Of a DNA stretch of 15,411 nt, positions 1 through 8,936 are shown piece by piece. The DNA is from Trueperaceae bacterium (GTDB lineage Bacteria > Deinococcota > Deinococci > Deinococcales > Trueperaceae), in assembly GCA_007121175.1 (NCBI GenBank), contig SKMG01000334.1, positions 1 to 15,411 of the forward strand, read 5' to 3'. The translations under genes and the position numbers were made by a program. Each line of letters opens with the position of its first letter. Within the stretch, counting starts at the first letter, position 1. The notes beneath the pieces were generated by a model that was not told the DNA's origin, did not search any database, and saw nothing but the letters and a program-made list of their open reading frames with translations.

Positions 1-24
1 CGCGCAGGGTGTCGCGCAGGGTGT
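1..24 (+). repeat. Two tandem copies of a 12-bp unit just before clpC
   Basis: The unit CGCGCAGGGTGT occurs twice without a break and is followed by CGCC and the clpC ATG. One frame through it reads RRVSRRVSP and stops at a TGA at 30-32, overlapping the clpC start as ATGA. It could therefore be the repetitive C-terminus of an upstream gene translationally coupled to clpC. The frame of clpC itself is also open to the window edge, so a start further upstream cannot be excluded. The repeat is directly visible; the upstream gene is a guess, because only about ten codons are in view. Confidence 0.7.
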
Positions 25-28
25 CGCC

Positions 29-2236
<2,208 letters not shown>

Positions 2237-2257
2237 AGCGGACGCTGCTGAGAAGGC

Positions 2258-2263
2258 TATGCT
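2258..2263 (+). promoter_or_regulatory. Possible -10 box (TATGCT) upstream of radA, leaderless geometry
   Basis: TATGCT is followed by exactly 7 nt and then an ATG at 2271, the spacing expected when transcription begins on the start codon itself. No convincing -35 hexamer lies 16-18 bp upstream. If real, radA has its own promoter in addition to read-through from clpC. A single hexamer is weak evidence; support comes mainly from the same geometry at 5065-5070 and 14255-14260. Confidence 0.35.
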
Positions 2264-2270
2264 GGCGCGC

Positions 2271-2312
2271 ATGGGACGCACCGGAAGGGGTAGCGCGCGG
2301 GAGCGACCGTGA
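2271..2312 (+). CDS. Possible 13-codon upstream ORF coupled to radA
   Basis: The ORF begins with ATG 7 nt downstream of TATGCT, encodes MGRTGRGSARERP, and stops at TGA 2310-2312. Its stop overlaps the radA GTG as GTGA, so ribosomes finishing it could restart on radA. The peptide is short and rich in Arg and Gly and resembles no leader peptide I know. It could be chance in a GC-rich gap. It is reported because similar short ORFs precede actA and the dehydrogenase gene. Confidence 0.3.
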   Translation: MGRTGRGSARERP

Positions 2313-3649
2313 GCCGGTTGAGCCGTACGTCGTTCGTGTGCGCCGAGTGCGGGGCGCGTTCGGCGGGCCCGCTCGGGCGCTGCCCGCGCTGCGGCGGCTG
2401 GGGGTCGGTCGCAGCGGAGGCCGCACCGGCGCCGGAGTCGTCGCCCGGGACCGCCAGACGGCTGCGCGAGCTGACACTGCACGACGTCGACACCCTGCAG
2501 CTCGAGCGGGTCTCGAGCGGCATAGCGGAGGTCGACCGCGTGCTCGGCGGCGGCTGGGTGCAGGGGAGCGCTCTGCTGCTGGCCGGCGAGCCGGGGATCG
2601 GCAAGTCGACGCTGCTGCTGCAGCTCGCTGACGAGTCCGCGCGGGCCGGCCGGACCACCCTGTACGTCGCCGGCGAGGAATCGCCCGCGCAGGTCAAGCT
2701 GCGCGCACAGCGCTTGGGAGTCGCGAGCTCATTGACCGTCACGCGGGAGACCGACGCCCTGGTGTTGGCCGCGCACCTCGCCGCCGCGGCGCCTGCGCTC
2801 GCCATCGTCGACTCGATCCAGACGCTCACCAGCGACGACGGGCCGCCGGCCGGCTCGCCGAGCCAGGTCCGTGACGCCACCGCGCTGCTGACCCGAGCCG
2901 CCAAGGACGCCGGCACCACCTTGGTGCTCATCGGCCACGTCACCAAGCAGGGCGACATCGCGGGCCCGAAGCTGATCGAGCACGTGGTCGACGCGACCTT
3001 CTCGCTCGAGTCGGCCGCCGGGCTGCGGGTCCTGCGCTCGCTCAAGAACCGCTTCGGCCCGACTGGCGAGGTCGGCGTCTTCGAGATGGCAGCCGCCGGG
3101 CTGGTTGCGGTACCCAACCCGAGCGCCGCATTCCTGGCCGAGCGCCCGTCGGCCGTGCCGGGATCCGTGGTGGCGGTGGTTCTGGAGGGCCAGCGTGCGC
3201 TGCTGGTCGAGGTGCAGGCGCTCGCCTCCAAGAGCCCCTACCCGGCGCCGCGCCGGGTGGTCCAGGGACTCGACCCGCGCCGCGTCGACGTCGTGCTGGC
3301 GGTGTTGGAGCGACGGCTGGCCCTGCCGCTCGAGGGGCTCGACGTGTTCGTCAACGTCGCCGGGGGCCTGCGCATCACGGACCCCGGCGCCGATCTGGCG
3401 GTGGCCGTCGCGGTCGCCTCGGCCGTCACCAACCGCGCCTTGCCCGAGGGCGTGGCGCTCGTCGGCGAGGTCGGCCTGGCCGGCGAACTGCGCCAGGTCG
3501 CCCGGCTCGAAGAGCGCGCTCGCGAGGCGGAGCGCGCCGAGCATCCGCGGTTGATCGCCCCGCCCGGGCGATCGCAGGAGCCGGGCTCGCCGCGCGCCGG
3601 CGTGACCAGCGTCCGGGCTGCGCTCGACGCGCTGTGGGAACCGGCGTGA
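2309..3649 (+). CDS. radA: DNA repair/recombination protein RadA (Sms)
   Basis: RadA is a RecA-related, DnaB-like hexameric helicase that promotes branch migration and the processing of recombination intermediates. The 446-residue length is typical. An N-terminal zinc finger uses C11, C14, C25 and C28. The ATPase core has Walker A GEPGIGKS at 93-100 and the RadA signature KNRFG at 246-250. The C-terminal third (from about 275) is the Lon-protease-like domain, which in RadA is a DNA-binding scaffold rather than a protease. The GTG start is chosen because the zinc finger begins only ten codons later and GGGAG lies 5 nt upstream. The stop overlaps the next gene as GTGA, so radA and the PIN-TRAM gene are probably co-translated. 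Confidence 0.96.
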   Translation: MSRLSRTSFVCAECGARSAGPLGRCPRCGGWGSVAAEAAPAPESSPGTARRLRELTLHDVDTLQLERVSSGIAEVDRVLGGGWVQGSALLLAGEPGIGKSTLLLQLADESARAGRTTLYVAGEESPAQVKLRAQRLGVASSLTVTRETDALVLAAHLAAAAPALAIVDSIQTLTSDDGPPAGSPSQVRDATALLTRAAKDAGTTLVLIGHVTKQGDIAGPKLIEHVVDATFSLESAAGLRVLRSLKNRFGPTGEVGVFEMAAAGLVAVPNPSAAFLAERPSAVPGSVVAVVLEGQRALLVEVQALASKSPYPAPRRVVQGLDPRRVDVVLAVLERRLALPLEGLDVFVNVAGGLRITDPGADLAVAVAVASAVTNRALPEGVALVGEVGLAGELRQVARLEERAREAERAEHPRLIAPPGRSQEPGSPRAGVTSVRAALDALWEPA

Positions 3650-4773
3650 GCGGGCGGCAGGAGACCGCGCTCGGCCGACCCGGCGTGGCCGGCGGCCCGA
3701 ATGGCCGCGGGCCCTCGGTCTCCGCTCTGGGCATCCGGCTGACGACGGCTGCGGTCGGTGCCGTGCTCGGTTTCGCCTGGGGGAGCTGGTGGCTCGACCT
3801 GGGCTGGCTCACGGGGCCGAACACGCTGCTGTACATGAGCGTGCTGGGATTGCTGTTCGGGTACCTCATCAGCGGCGCCATCGCCCGGCGCTTCTCTCCG
3901 AGGCTCGACCGCCGCCTCGCTCGCCTCGTCGATCTCCCGCCCGACGTGGTGCTGGCTGCGGGTACCGGCGCCACCGTCGCGCTGCTCATCACGGTGTTGC
4001 TCAACAACGTCCTGGCCGCCGTGCCCGGCTTCACGTGGTACTGGTCGCTGTTGATCGCGGTGCTGCTGGTGACGGCCTCGTCGTGGTTCTTCGTGGTGAA
4101 CCGGCACTTCTTCTCCGTCGGCCGCGTGCTGGGCGCACGGCCGAGCAGCGCCTGGGGGGCGGTGCGCGACAAGCTGGTCGATAGTTCGGCGATCATCGAC
4201 GGGCGCATCGTGGACGTCATCGAGGCGAACTTCCTCGACGGCCGGCTGCTGGTCCCGCAGTTCGTGCTGCACGAGCTGCAGCGCATCGCCGACGCCGGCG
4301 ATCCGCTGCGTCGCCGGCGCGGGCGACGCGGCCTCGAGGTGCTCGACCGCCTGGTGCAGCAGGCGAACGTGCCCACCGAGCTGATCGAGGAGGACCCCGG
4401 CTCGGGCTCGGTCGACGAGCGCCTGATCCGGCTGTGCCTGGCTCGACCGGCCGACCTGATCACGACCGATTACAACCTCGACCGGGTGGCGGCGCTCCAG
4501 GGGGTCCGGGTGCTCAACCTCAACCAGCTCGCCATCGCCGTCAAGGCCGCCTTCCTGCCCGGGGAGCGGCTCTCGCTCACCATCGCCAAGCCGGGCCGCG
4601 AGGCGGGTCAGGGCCTGGCGTACCTCGAGGACGGCACCATGGTGGTGGTCGAGGACGCCGCCGAGCTGGTGGGGCACACGGTGGAGTCGGTCGTGACGAG
4701 CAGCCTCCAGACCAACATGGGACGCATGATCTTCGCCCGGCTCGGAGGCGACGAGCGCGCGACGGGTGCCTGA
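3646..4773 (+). CDS. YacL-like membrane protein with PIN and TRAM domains
   Basis: Predicted membrane-anchored RNase-like protein of the YacL family; substrate unknown. The N-terminal half has about four hydrophobic segments (between about 25 and 155), followed by a PIN domain starting at VDSSAIIDGR. D179 and the later TTDYNLD segment (D275) supply the metal-binding acids expected of PIN nucleases. A TRAM-like beta domain (about 300-370) ends the protein and may bind RNA. I prefer the GTG at 3646 (375 residues), which forms a GTGA overlap with the radA stop, over the in-frame GTG at 3634, which would add four residues. In Bacillus the order is clpC-radA-disA-yacL; here disA is absent and yacL abuts radA directly. 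Domain identification is firm; the biological role is unknown. Confidence 0.9.
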   Translation: MSGRQETALGRPGVAGGPNGRGPSVSALGIRLTTAAVGAVLGFAWGSWWLDLGWLTGPNTLLYMSVLGLLFGYLISGAIARRFSPRLDRRLARLVDLPPDVVLAAGTGATVALLITVLLNNVLAAVPGFTWYWSLLIAVLLVTASSWFFVVNRHFFSVGRVLGARPSSAWGAVRDKLVDSSAIIDGRIVDVIEANFLDGRLLVPQFVLHELQRIADAGDPLRRRRGRRGLEVLDRLVQQANVPTELIEEDPGSGSVDERLIRLCLARPADLITTDYNLDRVAALQGVRVLNLNQLAIAVKAAFLPGERLSLTIAKPGREAGQGLAYLEDGTMVVVEDAAELVGHTVESVVTSSLQTNMGRMIFARLGGDERATGA

Positions 4774-4780
4774 ACGCCCT

Positions 4781-4808
4781 GGGTCTCCCCCAGCGCCGCT
4801 CGAGACCC
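4781..4808 (+). terminator. Weak stem-loop after the PIN-TRAM gene
   Basis: GGGTCTC at 4781-4787 can pair with GAGACCC at 4802-4808 (7 bp, 14-nt loop), starting 7 nt after the stop codon. No T-tract follows at once; a short CCGA-GTCC-TCGG mini-hairpin and TTT come just after, near 4810-4823. It could end the clpC-radA-yacL transcript, but the stem is short for this base composition. Confidence 0.3.
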
Positions 4809-4832
4809 CCGAGTCCTCGGTTTCGCGGACGC

Positions 4833-4861
4833 TTGACGCGCCGGCGGCAGCCACGTACGCT
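4833..4861 (+). promoter_or_regulatory. Sigma-70-type promoter for tRNA-Ala
   Basis: TTGACG (4833-4838) and TACGCT (4856-4861) are separated by exactly 17 bp. Predicted initiation near 4868 would leave roughly a 10-nt leader before the tRNA at 4878. It is the only site in the window where both hexamers resemble the housekeeping consensus at ideal spacing, as expected for a stable RNA gene. Confidence 0.75.
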
Positions 4862-4877
4862 GCCAACGGCTTCGCAC

Positions 4878-4953
4878 GGGGCCTTAGCTCAGCTGGGAGA
4901 GCGCTCGCTTTGCAAGCGAGAGGTCGCGGGTTCGAATCCCGCAGGCTCCACCA
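4878..4953 (+). tRNA. tRNA-Ala (anticodon TGC), CCA encoded
   Basis: All four arms fold perfectly. The acceptor GGGGCCT pairs with AGGCTCC and contains the G3:U70 pair that identifies alanine tRNAs. The D stem is GCTC/GAGC. The anticodon stem CTCGC/GCGAG has loop TTTGCAA with anticodon TGC at 4911-4913. The T arm is GCGGG-TTCGAAT-CCCGC. The discriminator is A4950 and CCA at 4951-4953 is in the DNA. It reads GCA and, by wobble, other Ala codons. It is expressed from the promoter immediately upstream. Confidence 0.98.
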
Positions 4954-4956
4954 CAT

Positions 4957-4989
4957 CGGGCGCGCCGCCGGTCCTCGGCGGCGCGCCCG
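4957..4989 (+). terminator. Perfect 14-bp GC hairpin behind tRNA-Ala
   Basis: CGGGCGCGCCGCCG (4957-4970) pairs without mismatch with CGGCGGCGCGCCCG (4976-4989) around the loop GTCCT, starting 3 nt after the CCA end. There is no following T-run, so it is a U-less type stem. Its position makes it the likely terminator or 3'-processing barrier of the tRNA transcript. Confidence 0.6.
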
Positions 4990-5064
4990 CGCCGTACAGC
5001 ACGATGCCGCGCTTCGGTATCCGCAGCCCCTTCTCACCCTGTACCCATAGGAGCGCCACCGTGC

Positions 5065-5070
5065 TACAGT
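5065..5070 (+). promoter_or_regulatory. Possible -10 box (TACAGT) for the act operon
   Basis: TACAGT lies exactly 7 nt before the ATG at 5078, the same leaderless spacing as upstream of radA. No good -35 is seen 16-18 bp upstream. It is the best promoter candidate in the 261 bp between the tRNA hairpin and actA, an interval that must contain a start site if the tRNA hairpin terminates. Confidence 0.35.
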
Positions 5071-5077
5071 GCCGTCC

Positions 5078-5251
5078 ATGCCACTGGCCATGAAGTCCGC
5101 CCAGGACGGCATGACCGCGCTGCGGGCACGGTCTAGGACCGCCGAGGAGGTCATCCTGCACTGCCCCGTCGAGAGCGCCGCTGCGCGCGGCGCCGTTTCA
5201 ACTCGGCGCCGCGCGCGCCCCCCCGAGGACCTCGCCGAGGTCCCGATCTGA
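5078..5251 (+). CDS. Possible 57-codon leader ORF overlapping the actA start
   Basis: It begins with ATG 7 nt after TACAGT and ends with a TGA that shares one base with the actA ATG (TGATG). The first half has mixed composition (begins MPLAMKSAQDGMTALRARSR); the second half is Ala/Arg-rich because it runs through a 13-bp hairpin. It has one cysteine and no recognisable domain. It could be a coupled small protein, a regulatory leader or chance. In its favour are the overlap and promoter spacing; against it is the lack of Shine-Dalgarno and of any recognisable family. Confidence 0.25.
   Translation: MPLAMKSAQDGMTALRARSRTAEEVILHCPVESAAARGAVSTRRRARPPEDLAEVPI
5183..5216 (+). promoter_or_regulatory. 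Perfect 13-bp GC hairpin in the act operon leader
   Basis: GCGCGCGGCGCCG (5183-5195) pairs perfectly with CGGCGCCGCGCGC (5204-5216) around the AT-richer loop TTTCAACT. It ends 34 nt before the actA start and lacks a following T-run. If the operon promoter lies upstream, the stem is in the mRNA leader and could slow translation, stabilise the 5' end or act as an attenuator. If the promoter is downstream, it simply terminates upstream transcription. The sequence does not decide between these. Confidence 0.5.
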
Positions 5252-5904
5252 TGCCGCAGTACTTCCCGCCCAACGTCAACGCGTTCGTCCGCTGGTCGAT
5301 CCTCGGAGGCGGCGCCTTCCTGGTCGCGCTGCTGATCGCGTTGCCGATCTACGCCCGCACCGTGAACAACGCCGTTGGCGTCCCGGTCGAGCAACCGATC
5401 GCGTTCGCCCACAACCTGCACGTCACCCAGCTGGGCATCGACTGCCGCTACTGCCACAGCACGGTCGAGGTCGCAGCCAGCGCCAACGTGCCGTCGAGCC
5501 ACGTCTGCATGACCTGCCACTCGCAGATCCGGCTCGGGGCGCCGCAGCTCGAGGCGCTCTGGCTGTCCTGGGAGCAGGACCTGCCCATCCGCTGGAACCG
5601 CGTCCACGACATGCCCGGCTTCGCCTACTTCGATCACAGCGCGCACCTGACCAACGGCGTCGGCTGCAGCACCTGCCACGGCCGAGTCGACCAGATGGCG
5701 GGCATGTGGAAGACCGAACCGATGACCATGGGTTGGTGCATGGAGTGCCACCGCGCCCCAGAACGCTTCTTGCGACCGCGCAGCGAGGTCTTCAACATGG
5801 CGTACCAGCCGCCCAGTGACCAGCTCACCCTCGGGCGAGAACTGGTCGTCGCCTACGACGTGAACACGAACAAGCTCATCCAGTGCTCGACCTGCCACCG
5901 ATGA
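5251..5904 (+). CDS. actA: Alternative complex III pentaheme cytochrome c subunit ActA
   Basis: Membrane-anchored multiheme cytochrome, facing the periplasm or cell exterior, that passes electrons within the quinol-oxidising alternative complex III. The 217-residue protein has one hydrophobic anchor (about 15-35) followed by five CXXCH heme sites at 65-69, 86-90, 139-143, 163-167 and 212-216. Five hemes match the known ActA. Additional His residues (for example in FAHNLH and FDHSAH) could serve as distal ligands. The ATG start is favoured because the anchor follows directly; Shine-Dalgarno is weak (GAGG 10 nt upstream), in line with coupling to the upstream short ORF. Its stop overlaps actB as ATGA. 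As first gene of the operon it sits after a structured leader. A cytochrome c7/NrfH-like protein of another complex is ruled out by the ActB-F neighbours. Confidence 0.95.
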   Translation: MPQYFPPNVNAFVRWSILGGGAFLVALLIALPIYARTVNNAVGVPVEQPIAFAHNLHVTQLGIDCRYCHSTVEVAASANVPSSHVCMTCHSQIRLGAPQLEALWLSWEQDLPIRWNRVHDMPGFAYFDHSAHLTNGVGCSTCHGRVDQMAGMWKTEPMTMGWCMECHRAPERFLRPRSEVFNMAYQPPSDQLTLGRELVVAYDVNTNKLIQCSTCHR

Positions 5905-8900
5905 ACGAGACGCCGAATGCGCACACCGACACGCCTGCGGAGGAGCCGCTGCAGGGGGGCGAACGGCTCGACCTCGCCAGCATCCGCGCCCGGCTCGAGG
6001 GATCTACCGGCGACGGCTTCTGGCGCAGCCTCGACGAGATCGCCGAGACGGCCGAGTTCGAAGAGTTCCTGCGCAAGGAGTTCCCCAGGCAGGCGGCACC
6101 ACTCGAGGGATCGCTCGACAGGCGCGCCTTCCTGAAGCTGCTCGGGGCATCGATGGCGCTGGCGGGCCTGTCTGCCTGCGCTCGGCCGCCGGCGCCGCAC
6201 CAACGGATCGTGCCCTACGTCCGCGAACCCGAGCAGATCATCCCGGGCAAGCCGCTGTTCTTCGCCACGGCCGTCGTCACTGGCGGCTACGCCGAAGGCG
6301 TGCTGGCCGAGAGCCACCAGGGGCGTCCGACACGCGTCGAGGGCAACCCCGATCATCCGGCCAGCCTCGGCGCCGCCGCGCCCGCGACCTCCGCCACCGT
6401 GCTGTCGCTCTACGACCCCGATCGCTCGACCGCGGTCCTCGAGCGTGGCAGCGCTCGTAGCTGGGACCAGCTGGTGGCGGCACTCCGCGCAGCGCTCGAG
6501 GCCTCCGGCGACGGCCGCGGCGTCGCATTGCTGACCGAGACCGTGACGTCACCGACGCTCTCGCAGCAGCTGAGCCGGCTGCTGACGGCCTATCCCGCCG
6601 CCAGCTGGCACCAGTGGGATCCGCTCCATGGCGACGCCGTGGTCGCCGGCGCCCGTCTCGCATTCGACGACGACGTCGTGCCGTTGTTCGATTTCGCCGC
6701 GGCCGACGTGGTGCTGTCGCTCGACGCCGACTTCACCAACCGCGGACCCGGCCGGCTGCGCTACGCTCGCGACTTCGCCGACCGCCGCCGCATACGCTCC
6801 GCGGACGACAGCATGAACCGGCTCTGGCAGGTCGAGGGCACGCCGAGCCCGACCGGCTCGCTGGCCGACCACCGCCTGCCTCTGGCGCCCGCCGAGATCG
6901 CCGCGCTGGCGGCTTACGTCGCAGCCGAGCTCGGCGTCGAGATCCCGGTGGCTGGGGGCCTCCCGCAGCGCGTCGAGCCGGCCTGGGCGCAGGCGCTGCT
7001 CGATGATCTGCGCGACCACGCTGGCCGCAGCCTGGTGCTCGCCGGGCCGGACCAGGGCGCGGCGGTGCACGCCTTGGCGCACGCGATCAACGCGGCGCTG
7101 GGCAACGTCGGCGCCACCGTCCGCTACATCGCCTCGCCCGAGGCGCGGCCGGAGCTGCACGCCGAGTCGCTCTCGACGCTGGCCGAAGCGATGCACGCCG
7201 GCGCCGTGGAGGCGCTCATCGTCATCGGCGCCAATCCCGTCTACACCGCGCCCGCTGCGCTGCGCTTCAGCGACGCGATGGGGAACGTGCCGCTCTCGGC
7301 CCATCTCGGCGACGCCTTCGACGAGACGGCGGCGCTCGCGACGTATCACGCGCCGCTGGCGCACGTGCTCGAGACCTGGGGCGATGCGCGTGCCTTCGAC
7401 GGCAGCGTCACCATCACGCAGCCGCTGTTCAGCCCCTTCTACGGGGGCCGCAGCGAGTGCGAGCTGCTCGCCGGCCTGCTGGGCGACCCCGAGACCGAGG
7501 CCTACGACATCATCCGCAGCGCCTGGACCGAACGCGTCGAGGGCGACTTCGACGCCTTCTGGCAGCGCAGCCTGTTCCGCGGGGTGGTCGCCGGCAGTGA
7601 GGCGCCCGAGCGCTCGGTATCCGTGCGTCCGCTGGAGTTCGCGCTGCCAGCCGCCACGGAGTTGGTGCTGCACGTGCTGCCGGACCCCAACGTCGGCGAC
7701 GGCCGGCACGCCAACAACGGTTGGCTGCAGGAGCTCCCGCGCCCCTTCACGAAGCTCACCTGGGACAACGCCGCCATCGTCGCGCCGATCACGGCGCAGG
7801 CGCTCGGGGTCAGCAAGGAGGATCTGCTCTCCTTGACCACGCCCGAGGGTAGCGTGACGCTGCCGGTGTGGGTCCAACCGGGGCAGGCACCCGGCGTGAT
7901 CAGCGCCTGGCTCGGGCACGGTCGGCGGCGTGCGGGCCGGGTCGGCAACGGCGTGGGCGTCGACCTCTCGGGCGTGCGGCCGCTGGCCGGCGCAGTCACC
8001 AGGGTCACTGACGCGGCGCGTGTGCGCGGACGCCACCGCCTGGCCACCACGCAGCCCCACCACAACCTCGACGGCACCGGCGAGCGGCGCCACATCGTGC
8101 GCGCTGGCACCCTCGCCGAGCTGCGCGCCGAGCCCGACTACCCGACCTTCGTCCATCCGGTGGTCCACCACGTGTCGGACATCTTCCCCGACTGGCCCTA
8201 CACCTCCTACAAGTGGGGCATGGTCATCGACATGACGGTGTGCACTGGCTGCAACGCCTGCGTCACCGCCTGCCAGTCGGAGAACAACGTGCCGATCGTC
8301 GGCAAGCAGCAGGTGCTCATGGGGCGCGAGATGCACTGGATCCGGGTCGACGCGTACCACCGTGGCGGCCTCGACGATCCGGACTTCTACCACATGCCGA
8401 TGGCCTGTCAGCACTGCGAGCAGGCCCCGTGCGAGCCAGTCTGCCCGGTGGCGGCGACGGTCCACGACCACGAGGGCCTGAACGTGATGGTGTACAACCG
8501 CTGCGTCGGCACCCGCTACTGCGCCAACAACTGCCCGTACAAGGTGCGGCGCTTCAACTACCTGCAGTACGCCGAGCTCTCCACGAACGCCACCGAACTG
8601 TCGCTGGTCAACAACCCCGAGGTCACCGTGCGCAGCCGTGGGGTGATGGAGAAGTGCACCTACTGCACCCAGCGCATCACCACCGCGCGCATCGGAGCCG
8701 GTAACGAGGGCCGACGCATCGCCGACGGCGAGGTGGTGCCCGCCTGCGAGAGCGCCTGCCCCACGCAGGCGATCGTGTTCGGCGACTTGAACGACGAGGA
8801 CAGCCGGGTGAGCCACGCCAAGCGTTCGGTGCTCGACTACCCGCTGCTCGACGAGCTCAACACGCAGCCGCGCACGACCTACTTAGCGCGGGTGAGCAAC

Positions 8901-8936
8901 CCGCACCCGGCGCTGTCCGAGAGGGGCGGGAGCTGA
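5901..8936 (+). CDS. actB: Alternative complex III subunit ActB (molybdopterin-like domain plus Fe-S domain)
   Basis: Large extracytoplasmic electron-wire subunit of 1011 residues. Residues about 39-62 ([10 protein letters not shown]...EFLRKEFP) match the extended Tat leader typical of ActB, followed by twin arginine R74-R75 (RRAFLK) and a lipobox ending at C93, so Tat export plus lipidation is likely. Residues about 100-720 form a molybdopterin-oxidoreductase-like domain; in known complexes this holds no cofactor, and I see no N-terminal cluster cysteines. The C-terminal ferredoxin part (about 774-960) has cysteine groups starting at C781 ([11 protein letters not shown]), [24 protein letters not shown] (868-878), CTYC and CESAC (949-953). 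The third group has T871 where a fourth cysteine would be, the family signature for a [3Fe-4S] centre beside three [4Fe-4S]. The ATG at 5901 is preferred for its ATGA overlap with actA. The stop overlaps actC (TGATG). Confidence 0.95.
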   Translation: MNETPNAHTDTPAEEPLQGGERLDLASIRARLEGSTGDGFWRSLDEIAETAEFEEFLRKEFPRQAAPLEGSLDRRAFLKLLGASMALAGLSACARPPAPHQRIVPYVREPEQIIPGKPLFFATAVVTGGYAEGVLAESHQGRPTRVEGNPDHPASLGAAAPATSATVLSLYDPDRSTAVLERGSARSWDQLVAALRAALEASGDGRGVALLTETVTSPTLSQQLSRLLTAYPAASWHQWDPLHGDAVVAGARLAFDDDVVPLFDFAAADVVLSLDADFTNRGPGRLRYARDFADRRRIRSADDSMNRLWQVEGTPSPTGSLADHRLPLAPAEIAALAAYVAAELGVEIPVAGGLPQRVEPAWAQALLDDLRDHAGRSLVLAGPDQGAAVHALAHAINAALGNVGATVRYIASPEARPELHAESLSTLAEAMHAGAVEALIVIGANPVYTAPAALRFSDAMGNVPLSAHLGDAFDETAALATYHAPLAHVLETWGDARAFDGSVTITQPLFSPFYGGRSECELLAGLLGDPETEAYDIIRSAWTERVEGDFDAFWQRSLFRGVVAGSEAPERSVSVRPLEFALPAATELVLHVLPDPNVGDGRHANNGWLQELPRPFTKLTWDNAAIVAPITAQALGVSKEDLLSLTTPEGSVTLPVWVQPGQAPGVISAWLGHGRRRAGRVGNGVGVDLSGVRPLAGAVTRVTDAARVRGRHRLATTQPHHNLDGTGERRHIVRAGTLAELRAEPDYPTFVHPVVHHVSDIFPDWPYTSYKWGMVIDMTVCTGCNACVTACQSENNVPIVGKQQVLMGREMHWIRVDAYHRGGLDDPDFYHMPMACQHCEQAPCEPVCPVAATVHDHEGLNVMVYNRCVGTRYCANNCPYKVRRFNYLQYAELSTNATELSLVNNPEVTVRSRGVMEKCTYCTQRITTARIGAGNEGRRIADGEVVPACESACPTQAIVFGDLNDEDSRVSHAKRSVLDYPLLDELNTQPRTTYLARVSNPHPALSERGGS

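Noticed and set aside
4878..4953. tRNA-Ala as an integration site of a mobile element
   Set aside because: No integrase, no repeated tRNA 3' end and no change in base composition are visible downstream.
5061..5093. GTG with GGAG 7 nt upstream, giving a 10-codon peptide
   Set aside because: Too short, with no overlap to a gene start and no recurring pattern; the ATG at 5078 with the -10 box fits the context better.
4889..5161. Minus-strand frame containing AGFEPATSRLQS
   Set aside because: This string is the familiar artefact of translating a tRNA gene in antisense; it lies over tRNA-Ala.
3238..5898. Very long minus-strand open frame of 886 codons, and others such as 6549-8816
   Set aside because: They lie antisense to well-identified genes (radA, PIN-TRAM, tRNA, actA, actB). 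Their composition is the Arg/Ala/His/Asp-rich pattern produced by reading GC-rich codons backwards, and no domain is recognisable.
5901..8936. actB as a catalytic molybdenum oxidoreductase (nitrate, polysulfide or formate type)
   Set aside because: There is no N-terminal Fe-S cysteine set, and the ActA, D, E and F neighbours plus the CVGTRYC signature identify alternative complex III, whose Mo-like domain carries no cofactor.
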